From Streptomyces celluloflavus (lineage in GTDB: Bacteria > Actinomycetota > Actinomycetes > Streptomycetales > Streptomycetaceae), in NCBI GenBank assembly GCA_000720995.1, contig JOEL01000043.1:1-55016 (forward strand): a stretch of 55,016 bases of DNA, given 5' to 3'. Under the pieces are notes generated by a model that ran no database searches, had not been told where the DNA came from, and saw only the letters and a program-made list of their open reading frames with translations. Both the position numbers and the translations under genes were made by a program. Shown in pieces: positions 9,001-18,694 of this stretch; position 1 is the stretch's first letter; each line of letters begins with the position of its first letter.

Positions 9001-9597
9001 GTGCTGATCGAGGAGGGCCAGGGGGAGACCGGTGAGCGGCTGCTGCGCGAGGTGCTGGCGGCGGCCAGGGACCAGCCCAGCGGCCGCGAAGCGACGCCCT
9101 TCGCGCATCTGTCGCTCACGACGTGGCTGTCGGTCTCGGGGCGTACGGCGGAGGCCCGCGACGAACTGCTCGCGGTGCGGGAGGCGTTCGGTGAGCGCGC
9201 TCCGGAGCTGTTCCGGGGGGTCCTGGAGTCCTTGCTGATCTCGCTGGACCTGGACGAGGGGCGCGGCGACGAGCTGCCGGCGAGGTTCCGCTCGGCGGCG
9301 GTTCTGGTGCGGGGCACGATGGCGCGGGTGGTGGCGCCGGACCTGCCGGTCGTCCATCTCCTCACCGGAGCCCGGGTGCTGACGGCCGTCCACGGCGAGC
9401 GTGGCGGATGGGACGCGGCGCGGCTGGTGGGCGCGTACGACGCGCTGGTGAGCATGCAGGTACCGACACTGATCGTCCGTCGCGACCGGGCGCGCGCCGA
9501 GGCGGCGGCGCGGGCGGCGCTCGACGACGCCGCGTACGCCCGCGCGTACGCCGAAGGCGGCGGCCTCTCCTTGGAGGAGGCCACCGCCCTCGTCTGA
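6058..9597 (+). CDS. large AfsR-like SARP transcriptional regulator with NB-ARC ATPase domain
   Basis: About 1179 residues. Order of parts: an OmpR-like DNA-binding domain (about 7-95, from RYGILG to GGYRLCAE), a bacterial transcriptional activation domain (about 100-245), a Thr/Pro/Ala linker (about 250-335), an NB-ARC ATPase with P-loop LGPGGAGKT (about 367-376) and Walker B LLVLDNCEH (about 461), then a winged-helix and TPR-like C-terminal half. This is the AfsR/large-SARP layout, an ATP-sensing activator of secondary metabolism or export genes. GTG 6058 is chosen; GTG 6043 is an alternative. It converges on an ABC exporter pair, a plausible but unproved target. The 11-bp repeat upstream suggests autoregulation. 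Confidence 0.88.
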   Translation: MNDNGPVRYGILGTTQAGRADGTPVALGGARLRALLTALALRPGRALSPDVLIADIWGMDPPADAAGALQALVGRLRRALGRTAVASVDGGYRLCAEPDAVDLHRFERLAAEGGRALAAADPARAAVLLDEALALWRGPALADLPDDRVEAARAETRRLDAQRTRLAADLALGRAGQALPTLAALCQDHPLDEPLQALRLRALRDAGRTAEALAAYEEIRTVIADRLGADPGPELRALHAELLRPAPVRDAAPARRAATPPGPATGPGPAAPAGPASGTPAAPHQATPPPSGTPATTGTPTAYPAPATDTTTGTPTPGTSGTPTAGPRTPLVPARPGNLRARLTSFVGRDTDLAALRADLAAHRLVTLLGPGGAGKTRLSQEGAESAVAAAPDAWPHGVWLAELAPLDDPQTVPEAVLTALGARETVVRSSAVEGLRAAADPTALDPLARLAELCADRRMLLVLDNCEHLIGAAAALAERLLADCPGVTVLATSREPLAVPGEVLRPVEPLPDPVALRLLADRGAAARPGFRVEDDRAACAEICRRLDGLPLAIELAAARLRLLSPRQIADRLDDRFRLLTSGSRTLLPRQQTLRAVVDWSWDLTDEPERAVLRRLSVFAGGCDLTAAEEVCAGGGVDGREVAGLLGSLIDKSLVVAAPAPDGQMRYRLLETVGEYAGERLDEAGERAGAERRHLVAYRELARTADPLLRGHGQRGWLERLGLEHDNLRTALRRAIAARDEHEALCLVLSMQWFWSLLDLRSEARQWSEAVGALGPDPFEPPVGPAPDLYESPIDRPPPLAPEQLQEARREVRLVALSSLETDVEALRSPRMERQVAGILAAYRGGMPQTCKLPGVLWFYAVMLSGSFDGVLDEVEKAVRACREFGYEWELAFVLQLRSKLLNDQPGGLEQAARDADESLRIFIRLGDTWGAAEALAGRGETREKRGEYGLAKQDYRAAMVHAEDLGAHGQTLLLRTRLAGVLIEEGQGETGERLLREVLAAARDQPSGREATPFAHLSLTTWLSVSGRTAEARDELLAVREAFGERAPELFRGVLESLLISLDLDEGRGDELPARFRSAAVLVRGTMARVVAPDLPVVHLLTGARVLTAVHGERGGWDAARLVGAYDALVSMQVPTLIVRRDRARAEAAARAALDDAAYARAYAEGGGLSLEEATALV

Positions 9598-9627
9598 CGC
9601 GAGCCGGGCGAATGGGATACGCGTCAG
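9594..9627. terminator. 8-bp stem-loop between convergent genes
   Basis: CTGACGCG (9594-9601) pairs with CGCGTCAG (9620-9627), with an 18-nt loop. It overlaps the SARP stop codon and precedes the convergent ABC permease end. Moderate stability and no T-run. Confidence 0.35.
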
Positions 9628-9678
9628 GTCTGTGGCGCGCGGAGGCGCGTCAGGCCGGTGCCGTCCGGTCGCCGGACC

Positions 9679-10505
9679 TCAGGTCTTCTTGCGGAACTTG
9701 GCGACCGCCAACGGCATCGTCACGGCCGTGATGGCGACCGCCCAGCCCAGCGTGACGAGCGTGGGCTGCGCGATGGCACCCTGTCCGTTCATCAGCGCGC
9801 GGGCCGCGTCGGCCAGGTTGGAGAGCGGGTTGACCTTGGTGAACCCCTCCAGCCAGCCGGGCATCGACTGCGTCGGCGCGAAGATCGAGGAGCCGAACTG
9901 GAGCGGCATCAGCACCAGCATCGCCACCCCCTGCACCGACTGCGGGCTCTTCATGGCGAGCCCCAGCAGGACGAAGATCCACATCAGGGCGGCGCCGAAC
10001 ACCGTGGACAGCACGATCGCGCCGAGGAATTCGAGGAAGCTGCCCCGGATCTCCAGGCCGAGCAGGAAGCCCATGCCGAGCAGGATCGCGGTGGCGATCA
10101 GCATCCGGCCGATCTCGACGACGATCTTGGCTATCAGGACCGAGGACCGGGCGATGGGCATCGTCCGGAAGCGGTCCATGACGCCCTTGCGGAAGTCGTC
10201 GTTGACGCCGCTGCCCACCGCCATGGCGATGTTCATGCCCATCATCGCCATCATGCCGGGCACCAGGTACTGGACGTACTCCTGCTGATTGCCCTTGCCC
10301 GCGATGGCGCCGCCGAAGACGTACACGAAGAGCAGGATGAAGATGACCGGCATGAGCAGGGCGTCGAACATCGACTCCGGGTCCTGCTTGATCTGGAGGG
10401 CGTTGCGGCGCACCAGCGCGCCGATGTGCCGCAGATTGGCGCGTACGCCGATCCGGCCCTCGTCGCCGCGGGCCTTCACCGGCGGCGCCGTCACTGTCGC
10501 GGCAC

Positions 10506-10509
<4 letters not shown>
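9679..10509 (-). CDS. ABC-2 type exporter permease, DrrB family
   Basis: A 276-residue membrane protein with six hydrophobic helices, beginning with a cytoplasmic N-terminus (ALVRRNALQIKQDPE) and ending in the basic KFRKKT. The loop GVNDDFRKGVMDRFRTMPI between helices 2 and 3 is the coupling segment conserved in DrrB/daunorubicin-resistance permeases. ATG 10509 overlaps the ATPase stop by 4 nt (ATGA), so the two are co-translated and form one exporter. The substrate is unknown; relatives export antibiotics or lipids. The convergent SARP is conserved next to such exporters in streptomycetes and may govern it. Confidence 0.88.
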
Positions 10510-11543
<1,034 letters not shown>

Positions 11544-11698
11544 GCCCTCAAAGGTGCCAGCCGCCACCGACAACGCACCGACAGGCCGCCGACACCGCGC
11601 CCGGCCCACCGACAGACGGGCCGGGCGCGGTCCCCTACGGGAGCCCGGGGTCGGACCCTACGGGACCGCCCCGGCCCGGCGGAACCTCCGGGAGGCCC

Positions 11699-12673
11699 CT
11701 AGTGGAAGCTGTGCTCCTCGGCCGGGAAGGCGCCGCCGACGACCTCCTCGGCGAACTCCCGCGCCGCCCCGCCGAGCAGATCGCGCAGCTGGAGGTACTT
11801 CTTGACGAAGCGGGGTACCCGGCCGCCGGTCAGGCCCGCCATATCGGTCCACACCAGCACCTGGGCGTCACACCCCGGGCCCGCGCCGATGCCGACGGTC
11901 GGGATGTGCAGCGCGCGGGTGACCTCGGCGGCCAGCGCGGCCGGCACCGCCTCCAGGACGACCGCGAACGCCCCCGCGTGCTGGACCGCCTTGGCGTCCC
12001 GCAGCAGCTGCTGGGCCGCTTCCTCGCCGCGGCCCTGGACGGGGTAGCCGCCGAAGGCGTTGACGGACTGCGGGGTCAGGCCGATGTGCGCCATCACCGG
12101 GATACCGGCCGAGACCAGCAGCTCCACCTGGTGCGCGGAGCGCTCGCCGCCCTCCAGTTTGACGGCGCCCACCCCCGCTTCCTTGACCAGCCGGGTGGCG
12201 TTGCGCAGCGCCTGCGCCGGCCCTTCCTGATAGCTGCCGAACGGCAGGTCGGCGACGACGAGGGTGCGCTTGGTGCCGCGGACGACCGCGGCGGACAGCA
12301 TCGTGATCTCGTCCATCGTGACCGGCACGGTGGACTCGTAGCCGAGGTGGCAGTTGCCCATCGAGTCGCCGACGAGCAGGACGGGGATGCCGGCCTCGTC
12401 GAAGACACCGGCGGTCATCGCGTCGTAGGCGGTGAGCATCGGCCACTTCTCGCCGCGCCGCTTGGCGGCGGCGATATCGCGGACCGTGATGCGGCGCGAA
12501 CCCTTGCCCCCGTACAGCGTCTTGCTGCTGTCGGCCACGGGCGGTGCGGCGGGCTCGGCGGCGGTCTGCGCGGCAGGTGCCGAAGCGGGTTCCGCGGCGG
12601 GCGGTGCGGCGGACTGTTCGGCGGGCGGTACGGGCCCCTCGGCCGGTTTCCGGGCAGGCGAAAGCTGCGTCAT
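11699..12673 (-). CDS. panB: 3-methyl-2-oxobutanoate hydroxymethyltransferase (pantothenate synthesis)
   Basis: Makes ketopantoate from alpha-ketoisovalerate and methylene-tetrahydrofolate, the first committed step to pantothenate and CoA. The 324-residue protein has a 60-residue Ala/Pro/Glu-rich N-terminal extension, then a TIM barrel with the KPHMT landmarks LTAYDAMTAGVFDEAG, VGDSMGNCHLGYEST, VKLEGG, MAHIGLTPQ and VGIGAGPGCDAQVLVW. Start ATG 12673. No other pan gene is adjacent. The extension is much longer than in E. coli PanB. Confidence 0.95.
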   Translation of the reverse strand: MTQLSPARKPAEGPVPPAEQSAAPPAAEPASAPAAQTAAEPAAPPVADSSKTLYGGKGSRRITVRDIAAAKRRGEKWPMLTAYDAMTAGVFDEAGIPVLLVGDSMGNCHLGYESTVPVTMDEITMLSAAVVRGTKRTLVVADLPFGSYQEGPAQALRNATRLVKEAGVGAVKLEGGERSAHQVELLVSAGIPVMAHIGLTPQSVNAFGGYPVQGRGEEAAQQLLRDAKAVQHAGAFAVVLEAVPAALAAEVTRALHIPTVGIGAGPGCDAQVLVWTDMAGLTGGRVPRFVKKYLQLRDLLGGAAREFAEEVVGGAFPAEEHSFH

Positions 12674-12785
12674 GGTGACGGCTCCTGTTCCTGATCTCGA
12701 AGCGCCCTTACGGCGTCTCCGGACTCGGTCCCATGCTGGCACGGCGCGCGGGCCGAGCGGAAGGGGCGGCCGTCCACGCCGTCGG

Positions 12786-12808
12786 CGATACGGAACGGGT
12801 CCGTATCG
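12786..12808. promoter_or_regulatory. 23-bp palindromic operator of the DHA2/TetR operon
   Basis: CGATACGGA-N5-TCCGTATCG is perfect over 9-bp arms and ends 20 nt before the efflux gene ATG. Size and symmetry fit a TetR-family dimer, and the TetR gene is the second gene of the same operon, so autoregulated repression is likely. Confidence 0.75.
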
Positions 12809-12828
12809 GAAAGGCGTAAGGTGCCTCC

Positions 12829-14448
12829 ATGGCCTCCTCCCCCTCCGCTCCGGGCATACCCGCCGCCCGTCAGGTCCCCGACCACATCCACCGCCGCCGC
12901 TGGGCGATCCTGTCCGTCCTGATGCTCAGCCTGCTGATAGTGGTGCTGGACAACTCCATCCTCAACGTCGCGATGAAGACGATCGCGACCCCGGCCCCCG
13001 TCGGCCTCGGCGCCACCCAGAGCGAGCTGGAGTGGGGGATCAACTCCTACACCCTCGTTTTCGCCGGGCTGCTGTTCACCTCGGGGCTGCTCGGCGACCG
13101 GCTCGGCCGCAAGAAGGTGCTCCTCTTCGGCCTGGTGGTCTTCGGCGCCGGTTCGGTGCTCGCCGCGTTCTCCGGATCGCCCGGCGAACTCATCACCTTC
13201 CGCGCGGTGATGGGCCTGGGCGGCGCCTTCGTGATGCCCTCCACCCTGGCCATCCTGATGAACGTCTTCGAGCGGGACGAGCAGCCCAAGGCGATCGGCA
13301 TCTGGGCCGGCGGCGTGGGCCTGGCCATCGCGATCGGCCCGATCGCCGGCGGTCTGCTGCTCGACCACTTCTGGTGGGGCTCGGTCTTCCTCGTCAACGT
13401 CCCGATAGTGCTGATCGCGCTGACCGCGATGATCCTGCTGGTGCCCGACTCCAAGGACCCCAGCCCCGGCCGGCTGGACCCGTTCGGCGTGCTGCTCTCC
13501 GTCGTCGGCCTCGTCCTGCTGGTCTACGGGATCATCAAGGGCGGCCAGCTCGCCGACTTCACCGATCCGCAGGTCCTCGGCACGGTCCTCGGCGGCCTCG
13601 TCGTACTGGGCGGCTTCGTCCTCCACCAGAAGCGCAGCGACCACCCGTCCATCGACATCGGCTACTTCCGCAAGCCCGCCTTCTCGGCCGCCGTGGCCGC
13701 CATCGCGCTGGTCTTCTTCGCGCTGATGGGCGTCACGTTCTTCACCGTCTTCTACATCCAGAGCGTGCGCGGCTACACCCCGCTCCAGGCCGGTCTGCTG
13801 ATCCTGCCGCTGGCCGCCGCCCAGATGATCTTCGCGCCGCGGGCCCGGCTGGTCGTCGCCCGGTTCGGCTCCCGCGTGGTGTGCACCGTCGGGATGCTGC
13901 TGGTCGCCGTCACCATGTCCGGCATGCTGCTGCTGGACACCGACACCCCGATCTGGGTCCTGGAGGTGCTGTTCTTCGTGCAGGGCACCGGTATGGCGCA
14001 CATCATGCCGCCGGTCACCGTCTCGATCATGCAGTCGCTGCCGCGCGAGAAGGCCGGTTCCGGCTCCGCCCTCAACAACACCTTCCGGCAGGTCGGCGGC
14101 ACCCTCGGCGTCGCCGTCCTCGGCTCGCTGCTGTCCACGACCTACCGCGACGGCATCCAGGGCAAGCTCGACGCGCTGCCCGGTGTGCCGGCCGACATCC
14201 GGCACGCGGCCGGCGAGTCCATCGAGGCGACCCTCGGCCTCGCCGGGAAGCTCGGCCCGGCCGGGCGTACGCTGGCCGACTCCGCGGAGGCCGCCTTCAT
14301 CCACGCCATGCACGTCACCGCGCTCGGCTCGGCGGCCGTCGCGGTGGTCGGCGCCGTGGTGGTCGCGGTGTTCCTGCCGGGCCGCACGGCACCGGCACCC
14401 CGTGTGGCGGTGCCGCACGAACCGCGAAAGGCGGACGCACAGCGATGA
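12829..14448 (+). CDS. DHA2-type multidrug efflux MFS transporter (14 TMS)
   Basis: A 539-residue protein of the EmrB/QacA family: motif D1 [10 protein letters not shown] in TMS1, motif [11 protein letters not shown] after TMS2, motif C-like [15 protein letters not shown] in TMS5, and about 14 hydrophobic helices. A proton-driven drug exporter; the substrate cannot be read from sequence. AAGGTG lies 5-6 nt before ATG 12829. The stop overlaps the TetR start (ATGA). The operator directly upstream predicts induction by a pump substrate. Confidence 0.93.
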   Translation: MASSPSAPGIPAARQVPDHIHRRRWAILSVLMLSLLIVVLDNSILNVAMKTIATPAPVGLGATQSELEWGINSYTLVFAGLLFTSGLLGDRLGRKKVLLFGLVVFGAGSVLAAFSGSPGELITFRAVMGLGGAFVMPSTLAILMNVFERDEQPKAIGIWAGGVGLAIAIGPIAGGLLLDHFWWGSVFLVNVPIVLIALTAMILLVPDSKDPSPGRLDPFGVLLSVVGLVLLVYGIIKGGQLADFTDPQVLGTVLGGLVVLGGFVLHQKRSDHPSIDIGYFRKPAFSAAVAAIALVFFALMGVTFFTVFYIQSVRGYTPLQAGLLILPLAAAQMIFAPRARLVVARFGSRVVCTVGMLLVAVTMSGMLLLDTDTPIWVLEVLFFVQGTGMAHIMPPVTVSIMQSLPREKAGSGSALNNTFRQVGGTLGVAVLGSLLSTTYRDGIQGKLDALPGVPADIRHAAGESIEATLGLAGKLGPAGRTLADSAEAAFIHAMHVTALGSAAVAVVGAVVVAVFLPGRTAPAPRVAVPHEPRKADAQR

Positions 14449-15080
14449 ACCGGACGGCGGGAGACCCCGAGGCGGCCTGCGAACGCCGCGGCCGGCCGCG
14501 CAGCGCCGCGGCCGACACCGCCATCATCGAGGCCGTACTGCGCATGATCGAGGACGGTGCCTCCATCGCCGAGCTGTCGATGGAGCGCATCGCCCGCGAG
14601 GCGGGCGTCGGCAAGGCCACGGTCTACCGCCGTTGGCCGGGCAAAAGCGCCCTGATGCTCGATGTGATGCGGTCCCTGGAGGCCCGGTGCCCGAAGCTCG
14701 ACGGTGACTCGGTGCGCGACGACCTCGTCGCACTGCTCGAATTCCTGCGCCTGGGCGGGCTGGCCAAGCGCAATTCCGCCGTGCTGCGCACCGTTGTCAG
14801 CCACGTCAAGGCGCAGCCCGCGCTGTGGGCGGAGTACCACGACACGGTCATCCGGGACCGCCACGAGGCACTGCTCGCCGTGCTCCGCCGCGGCCGGGAG
14901 TCCGGCGAGATCCGCACCGACCACGACATCGAGGCGATCGCCGACCTCTTCGTCGGCCCGATGCTGGCCCGCGCCATACTCCACGAATGGAAGGAACTCC
15001 CCGAGGGGCTCGCGGAGGACATCGTCGACATGGTCCTGGACGGCGTCCGCCCGACGGCCCGAGCGGAGGTTGCGGGCTGA
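14445..15080 (+). CDS. TetR-family repressor of the adjacent efflux gene
   Basis: A 211-residue protein with an N-terminal TetR helix-turn-helix ([25 protein letters not shown] shown in part: [10 protein letters not shown] is the recognition helix) and an alpha-helical ligand-binding C-terminal domain. Its start overlaps the exporter stop by 4 nt, so both proteins are made together. It probably binds the 12786-12808 palindrome and is released by a pump substrate. Assignment to the family is certain; the ligand is unknown. Confidence 0.92.
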   Translation: MNRTAGDPEAACERRGRPRSAAADTAIIEAVLRMIEDGASIAELSMERIAREAGVGKATVYRRWPGKSALMLDVMRSLEARCPKLDGDSVRDDLVALLEFLRLGGLAKRNSAVLRTVVSHVKAQPALWAEYHDTVIRDRHEALLAVLRRGRESGEIRTDHDIEAIADLFVGPMLARAILHEWKELPEGLAEDIVDMVLDGVRPTARAEVAG

Positions 15081-15365
15081 CGGGGCCGACGGGGCTGACG
15101 GGCCGGGGCCGCCCCGCTCCGGCAGCACCCCTCGCCAGCCTGTCCCATTCCTTCCCGCCCATCCCTTTCCGTCCGCCCGGATGCCCGTCCGATGACGGGA
15201 CCATGCCCGTTCTGTGACAGCTGCCTCCGACGGGCGCCGGGCCGGAACCCCGGGATGTCAGCGCGCCGTCCTCACTTTTAAGAAGGCGCTTTACGGACCA
15301 TCGCCTAGGGTCGGTGATCACAGGCGAGGCGCGGCGCAGCGGAGCACGGCAGTGAGGACAGCGGT

Positions 15366-16385
15366 ATGGCGCAGGCATTCATGACGGAACCGGGGCAGGG
15401 CCAGGACCCTGGCCGGGCCGGGTCCCGGGCCGGACGCCTGCTGAACTGGTGGCGCCCCGAGGGGATGTGGCGGCGCGGCATCGTACTGGCCGTACTCGCC
15501 GTGCTGCTCGGCCTGCTGATGATCCTGCACGCACAGCTCCCCAACGCGGTGGGAAACCTGGGCAGTCTGCTGGAGACGTTCCTGCCGTGGCTGGCGCTCG
15601 GCATCCCGCTGCTGCTGGTCTTCGCGGTACTGCGCCGCTCGGCGACCGCGCTCGTCGCGCTGCTGCTGCCGGCCGTCGTCTGGGTCAGCCTCTTCGGCGG
15701 GCTGGTCACCGACAAGAAGGGCACCGGCGGCAACCTCACCGTCGCCACGCACAACGTCGACGCCGACAACCCCGACCCGACGGGCACCGCCAAGGACATC
15801 GTGGCGTCCGGCGCCGACGTGGTGGCGCTGGAGGAACTGAGCGGCACCGCGCTGCCCAAGTACAAGGAGGCGCTGGCGAAGGCGTACCCGTACAGCACCG
15901 TGCAGGGCACCGTCGGCCTCTGGAGCAAGCGCCCGCTGTCCGACGCGGCGCCGGTGGACATCCGGATGGGCTGGACCCGGGCGCTGCGCGCCACCGTCAC
16001 CGCCGCCGACGGCCAGAAGTTCGCCGTCTACGTCGCGCATCTGCCGTCCGTACGGGTCAAGCTCAAGGCGGGCTTCACCGCCAACCAGCGCGACGGCAGC
16101 GCCGCGCTGCTGGGCGAGGCGATCAAGGCCGAGCCGCTGAAGAAGGTGGTGCTGCTCGGCGACCTCAACGGCACCATGAACGACCGGTCGCTGGCCCCGG
16201 TCACCGCGCAGATGCGCTCCGCCCAGGGCGCGGCGGGCGACGGTTTCGGCTTCACCTGGCCGGCGGCCTTCCCGATGGCCCGTATCGACCAGATCATGAT
16301 GAAGGGCATCGACCCGGTCTCGGCCTGGACCCTGCCGGCCACCGGCAGCGACCACCTGCCCGTCGCCGCCTCGATCAAAATCTGA
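15366..16385 (+). CDS. membrane-anchored endonuclease/exonuclease/phosphatase-family protein
   Basis: A 339-residue protein. Three hydrophobic helices fill residues about 35-115, and the catalytic EEP domain follows outside or on the membrane face. EEP landmarks are visible: THNVDADN, VALEEL, YVAHLPS, LLGDLNGTMND and the terminal GSDHLPVAA. This family covers phosphodiesterases, phospholipases C and nucleases acting on phosphate esters; the substrate here is unknown. ATG 15366 follows GAGGA by 7 nt. A single gene; a hairpin-free 285-nt region upstream contains only an A/T-rich patch (CTTTTAAGAAGG). Confidence 0.85.
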   Translation: MAQAFMTEPGQGQDPGRAGSRAGRLLNWWRPEGMWRRGIVLAVLAVLLGLLMILHAQLPNAVGNLGSLLETFLPWLALGIPLLLVFAVLRRSATALVALLLPAVVWVSLFGGLVTDKKGTGGNLTVATHNVDADNPDPTGTAKDIVASGADVVALEELSGTALPKYKEALAKAYPYSTVQGTVGLWSKRPLSDAAPVDIRMGWTRALRATVTAADGQKFAVYVAHLPSVRVKLKAGFTANQRDGSAALLGEAIKAEPLKKVVLLGDLNGTMNDRSLAPVTAQMRSAQGAAGDGFGFTWPAAFPMARIDQIMMKGIDPVSAWTLPATGSDHLPVAASIKI

Positions 16386-16801
16386 CACGGGATGCCGGCT
16401 GGGATGCCGGGTCACCGGGGGCGGCCACGGGGCCGGACGGAGCGGACGTCCGGCCCCGTGGCCGTCCCCGCATGACGTCCACCCGCGGCATACCGTCCTG
16501 TAACACCCCGTTCTCGGGCCGGAACGCCACGGCTGAGAGTCTTGGTTCCGTATCGGAATCAGAACGTGTCGACTCGGAACGTGTCGACTCGGAACTCATC
16601 GACGTGTAACGGAACGTTCGGAACGCCCGGGACGGCGCCACGGACAACGCCCGGGACCGTGCCCTGGACAACGCCCGGACGTCGTCCCGGACAACGCCCA
16701 GGACGACGTCCGGGGCAAGAAAAACGGCGTTCCCGACACGAAGACGTACGGACTCCCTGCCCGCGTGCGCCGCCGCACGCACCGTCCCCGAAAGGTTTTT
16801 C
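16386..16801 (+). promoter_or_regulatory. long structured leader of the DHA1 exporter gene
   Basis: This 416-nt gap holds an upstream ORF (16472-16609) and two perfect 15-bp tandem repeats (16562-16576, 16577-16591). Three copies of GGACAACGCCC start at 16642, 16666 and 16689. A perfect 14-bp stem pairs 16674-16687 with 16701-16714. A second hairpin lies at 16763-16780 (7 bp, 4-nt loop), 21 nt before the start codon. CCGGGAC (16651-16657) can pair with GTCCCGG (16684-16690), which excludes the 14-bp stem. Such competing stems behind an upstream ORF fit an attenuation leader. Confidence 0.5.
16472..16609 (+). CDS. candidate 45-residue leader peptide
   Basis: ATG 16472 opens a frame ending at TAA 16607-16609, about 18 nt before the first hairpin arms. 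The C-terminal part repeats ERVDS twice because of the 15-bp DNA repeat. No clear ribosome binding site precedes the ATG. If translated, ribosome stalling here could decide which downstream stem forms. Coding status is unproved. Confidence 0.25.
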   Translation: MTSTRGIPSCNTPFSGRNATAESLGSVSESERVDSERVDSELIDV

Positions 16802-18025
16802 ATGCCCTTGGCTCTGCTCGCGCTCGCGATCTCGGCCTTCGGTATCGGCACCACGGAGTTCGTGATGATGGGCCTGCTGCCCCATGTCGCGGACGATCTG
16901 GGCACCTCGGTGCCCACCGCCGGCTACCTCGTCTCCGCCTACGCCCTCGGCGTCGTCATCGGCGCCCCGCTGCTGACCGTCCTGGGCTCCCGCATCCCGC
17001 GCAGGCGGATGCTCGTCCTGCTGATGGGGGTCTTCACGGTCGGCAACCTCGCCTCCGCCCTGGCACCCGATTTCGGGCTGCTGATTGTCGGCCGGCTGCT
17101 GGCCGGGCTCCCGCACGGCGCGTTCTTCGGCGTCGGCGCGGTGGTCGCCGCCCGGCTGGTACGGGAGGGCCGGCAGGCCCGCGCGGTCGCCACGATGTTC
17201 CTCGGCCTGACCATCGCCAACATCGTCGGGGTGCCCGCCGCGACGCTGCTCGGCCAGCACCTCGGCTGGCGCGCGACCTTCCTCGTCGTGGCCGCCATCG
17301 GCCTCGTCGCGATGGCCGCCCTCGCCCGGCTGATCCCGCCGCTGCCGGCCGGGACGCGCACCGGTCCGGGCCGCGAACTGCGCGCACTGGGCAACCGCCA
17401 GGTGCTGCTCGGCCTGCTCACCACCGTCTTCGGCTTCGCCGGGGTCTTCGCCCTCTACAGCTACCTCGCCTCGATGATGACGGAGGTCACCGGCTTCGCC
17501 GAGACCTCCGTCCCCCTCGTCCTGGCCCTCTTCGGCATCGGGATGACCCTCGGCGCGCTCGCCGCGGGACCGCTCACCGACCGAGCGCTGCGCCCCACCC
17601 TGTACGGGGCCCTGGCGGCGCTCGCCGCCGTCCTCGCCGTCTTCCCCCTCGCTGCCCAGGTGAAATGGGCGGCCCTGGCCACCGTCGTCGTGATCGGCGC
17701 CGTCGGCTTCCTGACCACCACCCCGCTGCAGATGCTCGTCATGAACAAGGCCCCGCAGGCCCCCACCCTGGCCGCCGCCGCCAACCAGTCCGCCTTCAAC
17801 CTCGCCAACGCGGGCGGCGCCTGGACCGGCGGCCTGGCCCTGTCGGCCGGCTGGGGCTGGACCTCTCCCGCCGTGGTGGGCGCGACCCTGGCCGCCCTCG
17901 GCCTAGCCGTCGCGGTCACGGCGGGTCTGCTGGACCGGGACACGGGCGAGACGTCCCGCATCGTGGCCCGGGGTGGGGACGGGGAACCGGCCCTGGGGGC
18001 GGCGTCGGCCGAACGCGTCGGCTGA
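16802..18025 (+). CDS. DHA1-type MFS exporter, Cmx/CmlR-like
   Basis: A 407-residue, 12-helix transporter. It begins directly in TMS1 (MPLALLALAISAFGIGTTEF), which carries the GTTEF motif of the AraJ/chloramphenicol-exporter group, followed by AYALGVVIGAP and GRLLAGLPHGAFFG typical of Cmx/CmlR proteins. It probably exports chloramphenicol-like or other small compounds. ATG 16802 follows GAAAGG by 6 nt. The long structured leader upstream suggests induction by attenuation, as described for chloramphenicol exporters of this group. Substrate inferred, not proved. Confidence 0.85.
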   Translation: MPLALLALAISAFGIGTTEFVMMGLLPHVADDLGTSVPTAGYLVSAYALGVVIGAPLLTVLGSRIPRRRMLVLLMGVFTVGNLASALAPDFGLLIVGRLLAGLPHGAFFGVGAVVAARLVREGRQARAVATMFLGLTIANIVGVPAATLLGQHLGWRATFLVVAAIGLVAMAALARLIPPLPAGTRTGPGRELRALGNRQVLLGLLTTVFGFAGVFALYSYLASMMTEVTGFAETSVPLVLALFGIGMTLGALAAGPLTDRALRPTLYGALAALAAVLAVFPLAAQVKWAALATVVVIGAVGFLTTTPLQMLVMNKAPQAPTLAAAANQSAFNLANAGGAWTGGLALSAGWGWTSPAVVGATLAALGLAVAVTAGLLDRDTGETSRIVARGGDGEPALGAASAERVG

Positions 18026-18053
18026 GCCTTCGGCGGGGGAATCGCGCACGGGG

Positions 18054-18079
18054 CCGGCCCGTGTCAGGACACGGGCCGG
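18054..18079. terminator. strong 12-bp hairpin between convergent genes
   Basis: 18054-18065 pairs perfectly with 18068-18079 around GGCCCGTGTC/GACACGGGCC. It lies between the exporter end (18025) and overlaps the stop of the convergent HATPase gene (18064). Probably a bidirectional terminator. Confidence 0.6.
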
Positions 18080-18534
18080 GGGCCGGGCAAGTTCACCTGC
18101 GGTCGGACTTCCCCGATCAGAAACGAGACCATCGTTCCCCCATGGGGACTCGGTTCCACGGCCCATGCCGTCGCAAGGTGGTCCAGAAGCAGCAGTCCGC
18201 GGCCGTCCGTCGCCTCCGGCTCAGGCGCTCGCATGCGGACCCGCTCCGGGCTGCCGGGACTGCGCACGTCGGTCCGGAGCCCGTGGCCGATTCGCCACCA
18301 CTCCAGCCGGATCAGCCAAGGGCCGTCCGCCGCGGCGTGCCTGACGGCATTGCCCACCAGCTCGGATACCAGCAGTACGCCGTCATCGACCGGCCACCCG
18401 AGGCCGTACCCGTCGGCGAGCCGGCGAAAATGCCGCCGGGCCAGCGCTGCGGACTCCGGAACCGGATGCAGACTCAGCACGCTCAACGGCTCGGGCTGTA
18501 CGCCGATACCGCCGACTCCGGCGATCCGTGTCAT
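18064..18534 (-). CDS. RsbW-like HATPase (anti-sigma-type) protein
   Basis: A 156-residue single-domain GHKL ATPase: N-box LLVSELVGNAVRHA and G1-type DGRGLLLLDHLATAW are clear. Such proteins in Streptomyces act as anti-sigma kinases or as partners of a DNA-binding regulator. ATG 18534 follows GGGGAG by 7 nt; a longer frame exists but has no ribosome binding site. It is divergent from a GntR regulator and shares with it a region of repeated TCTAGAGATG motifs, so both are probably controlled by that GntR protein. Partner protein unknown. Confidence 0.85.
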   Translation of the reverse strand: MTRIAGVGGIGVQPEPLSVLSLHPVPESAALARRHFRRLADGYGLGWPVDDGVLLVSELVGNAVRHAAADGPWLIRLEWWRIGHGLRTDVRSPGSPERVRMRAPEPEATDGRGLLLLDHLATAWAVEPSPHGGTMVSFLIGEVRPQVNLPGPRPVS

Positions 18535-18573
18535 CACGATTCTCCCCACCACTGCGGACAGCACCAGGACGGA

Positions 18574-18679
18574 ACATCTCTAGACATCTCCAGCGAAGCG
18601 GAATTTCTCTAGAGATGTCAATGCGGCCCCCTGCGCCCCGGGTTGCGTGGGAGTGCCGCTTAGGGTGTCTCTGGAGATG
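18574..18679. promoter_or_regulatory. cluster of four GntR operator-like half sites
   Basis: TCTAGAGATGT occurs inverted at 18574-18584 and direct at 18608-18618. A CTGGAGATG variant occurs inverted at 18585-18593 and direct at 18671-18679. The sites lie in the 160-nt space between the divergent HATPase and GntR genes. The arrangement fits autoregulation plus control of the HATPase gene. Confidence 0.6.
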
Positions 18680-18694
18680 ACCGGAGGAGGCGTA

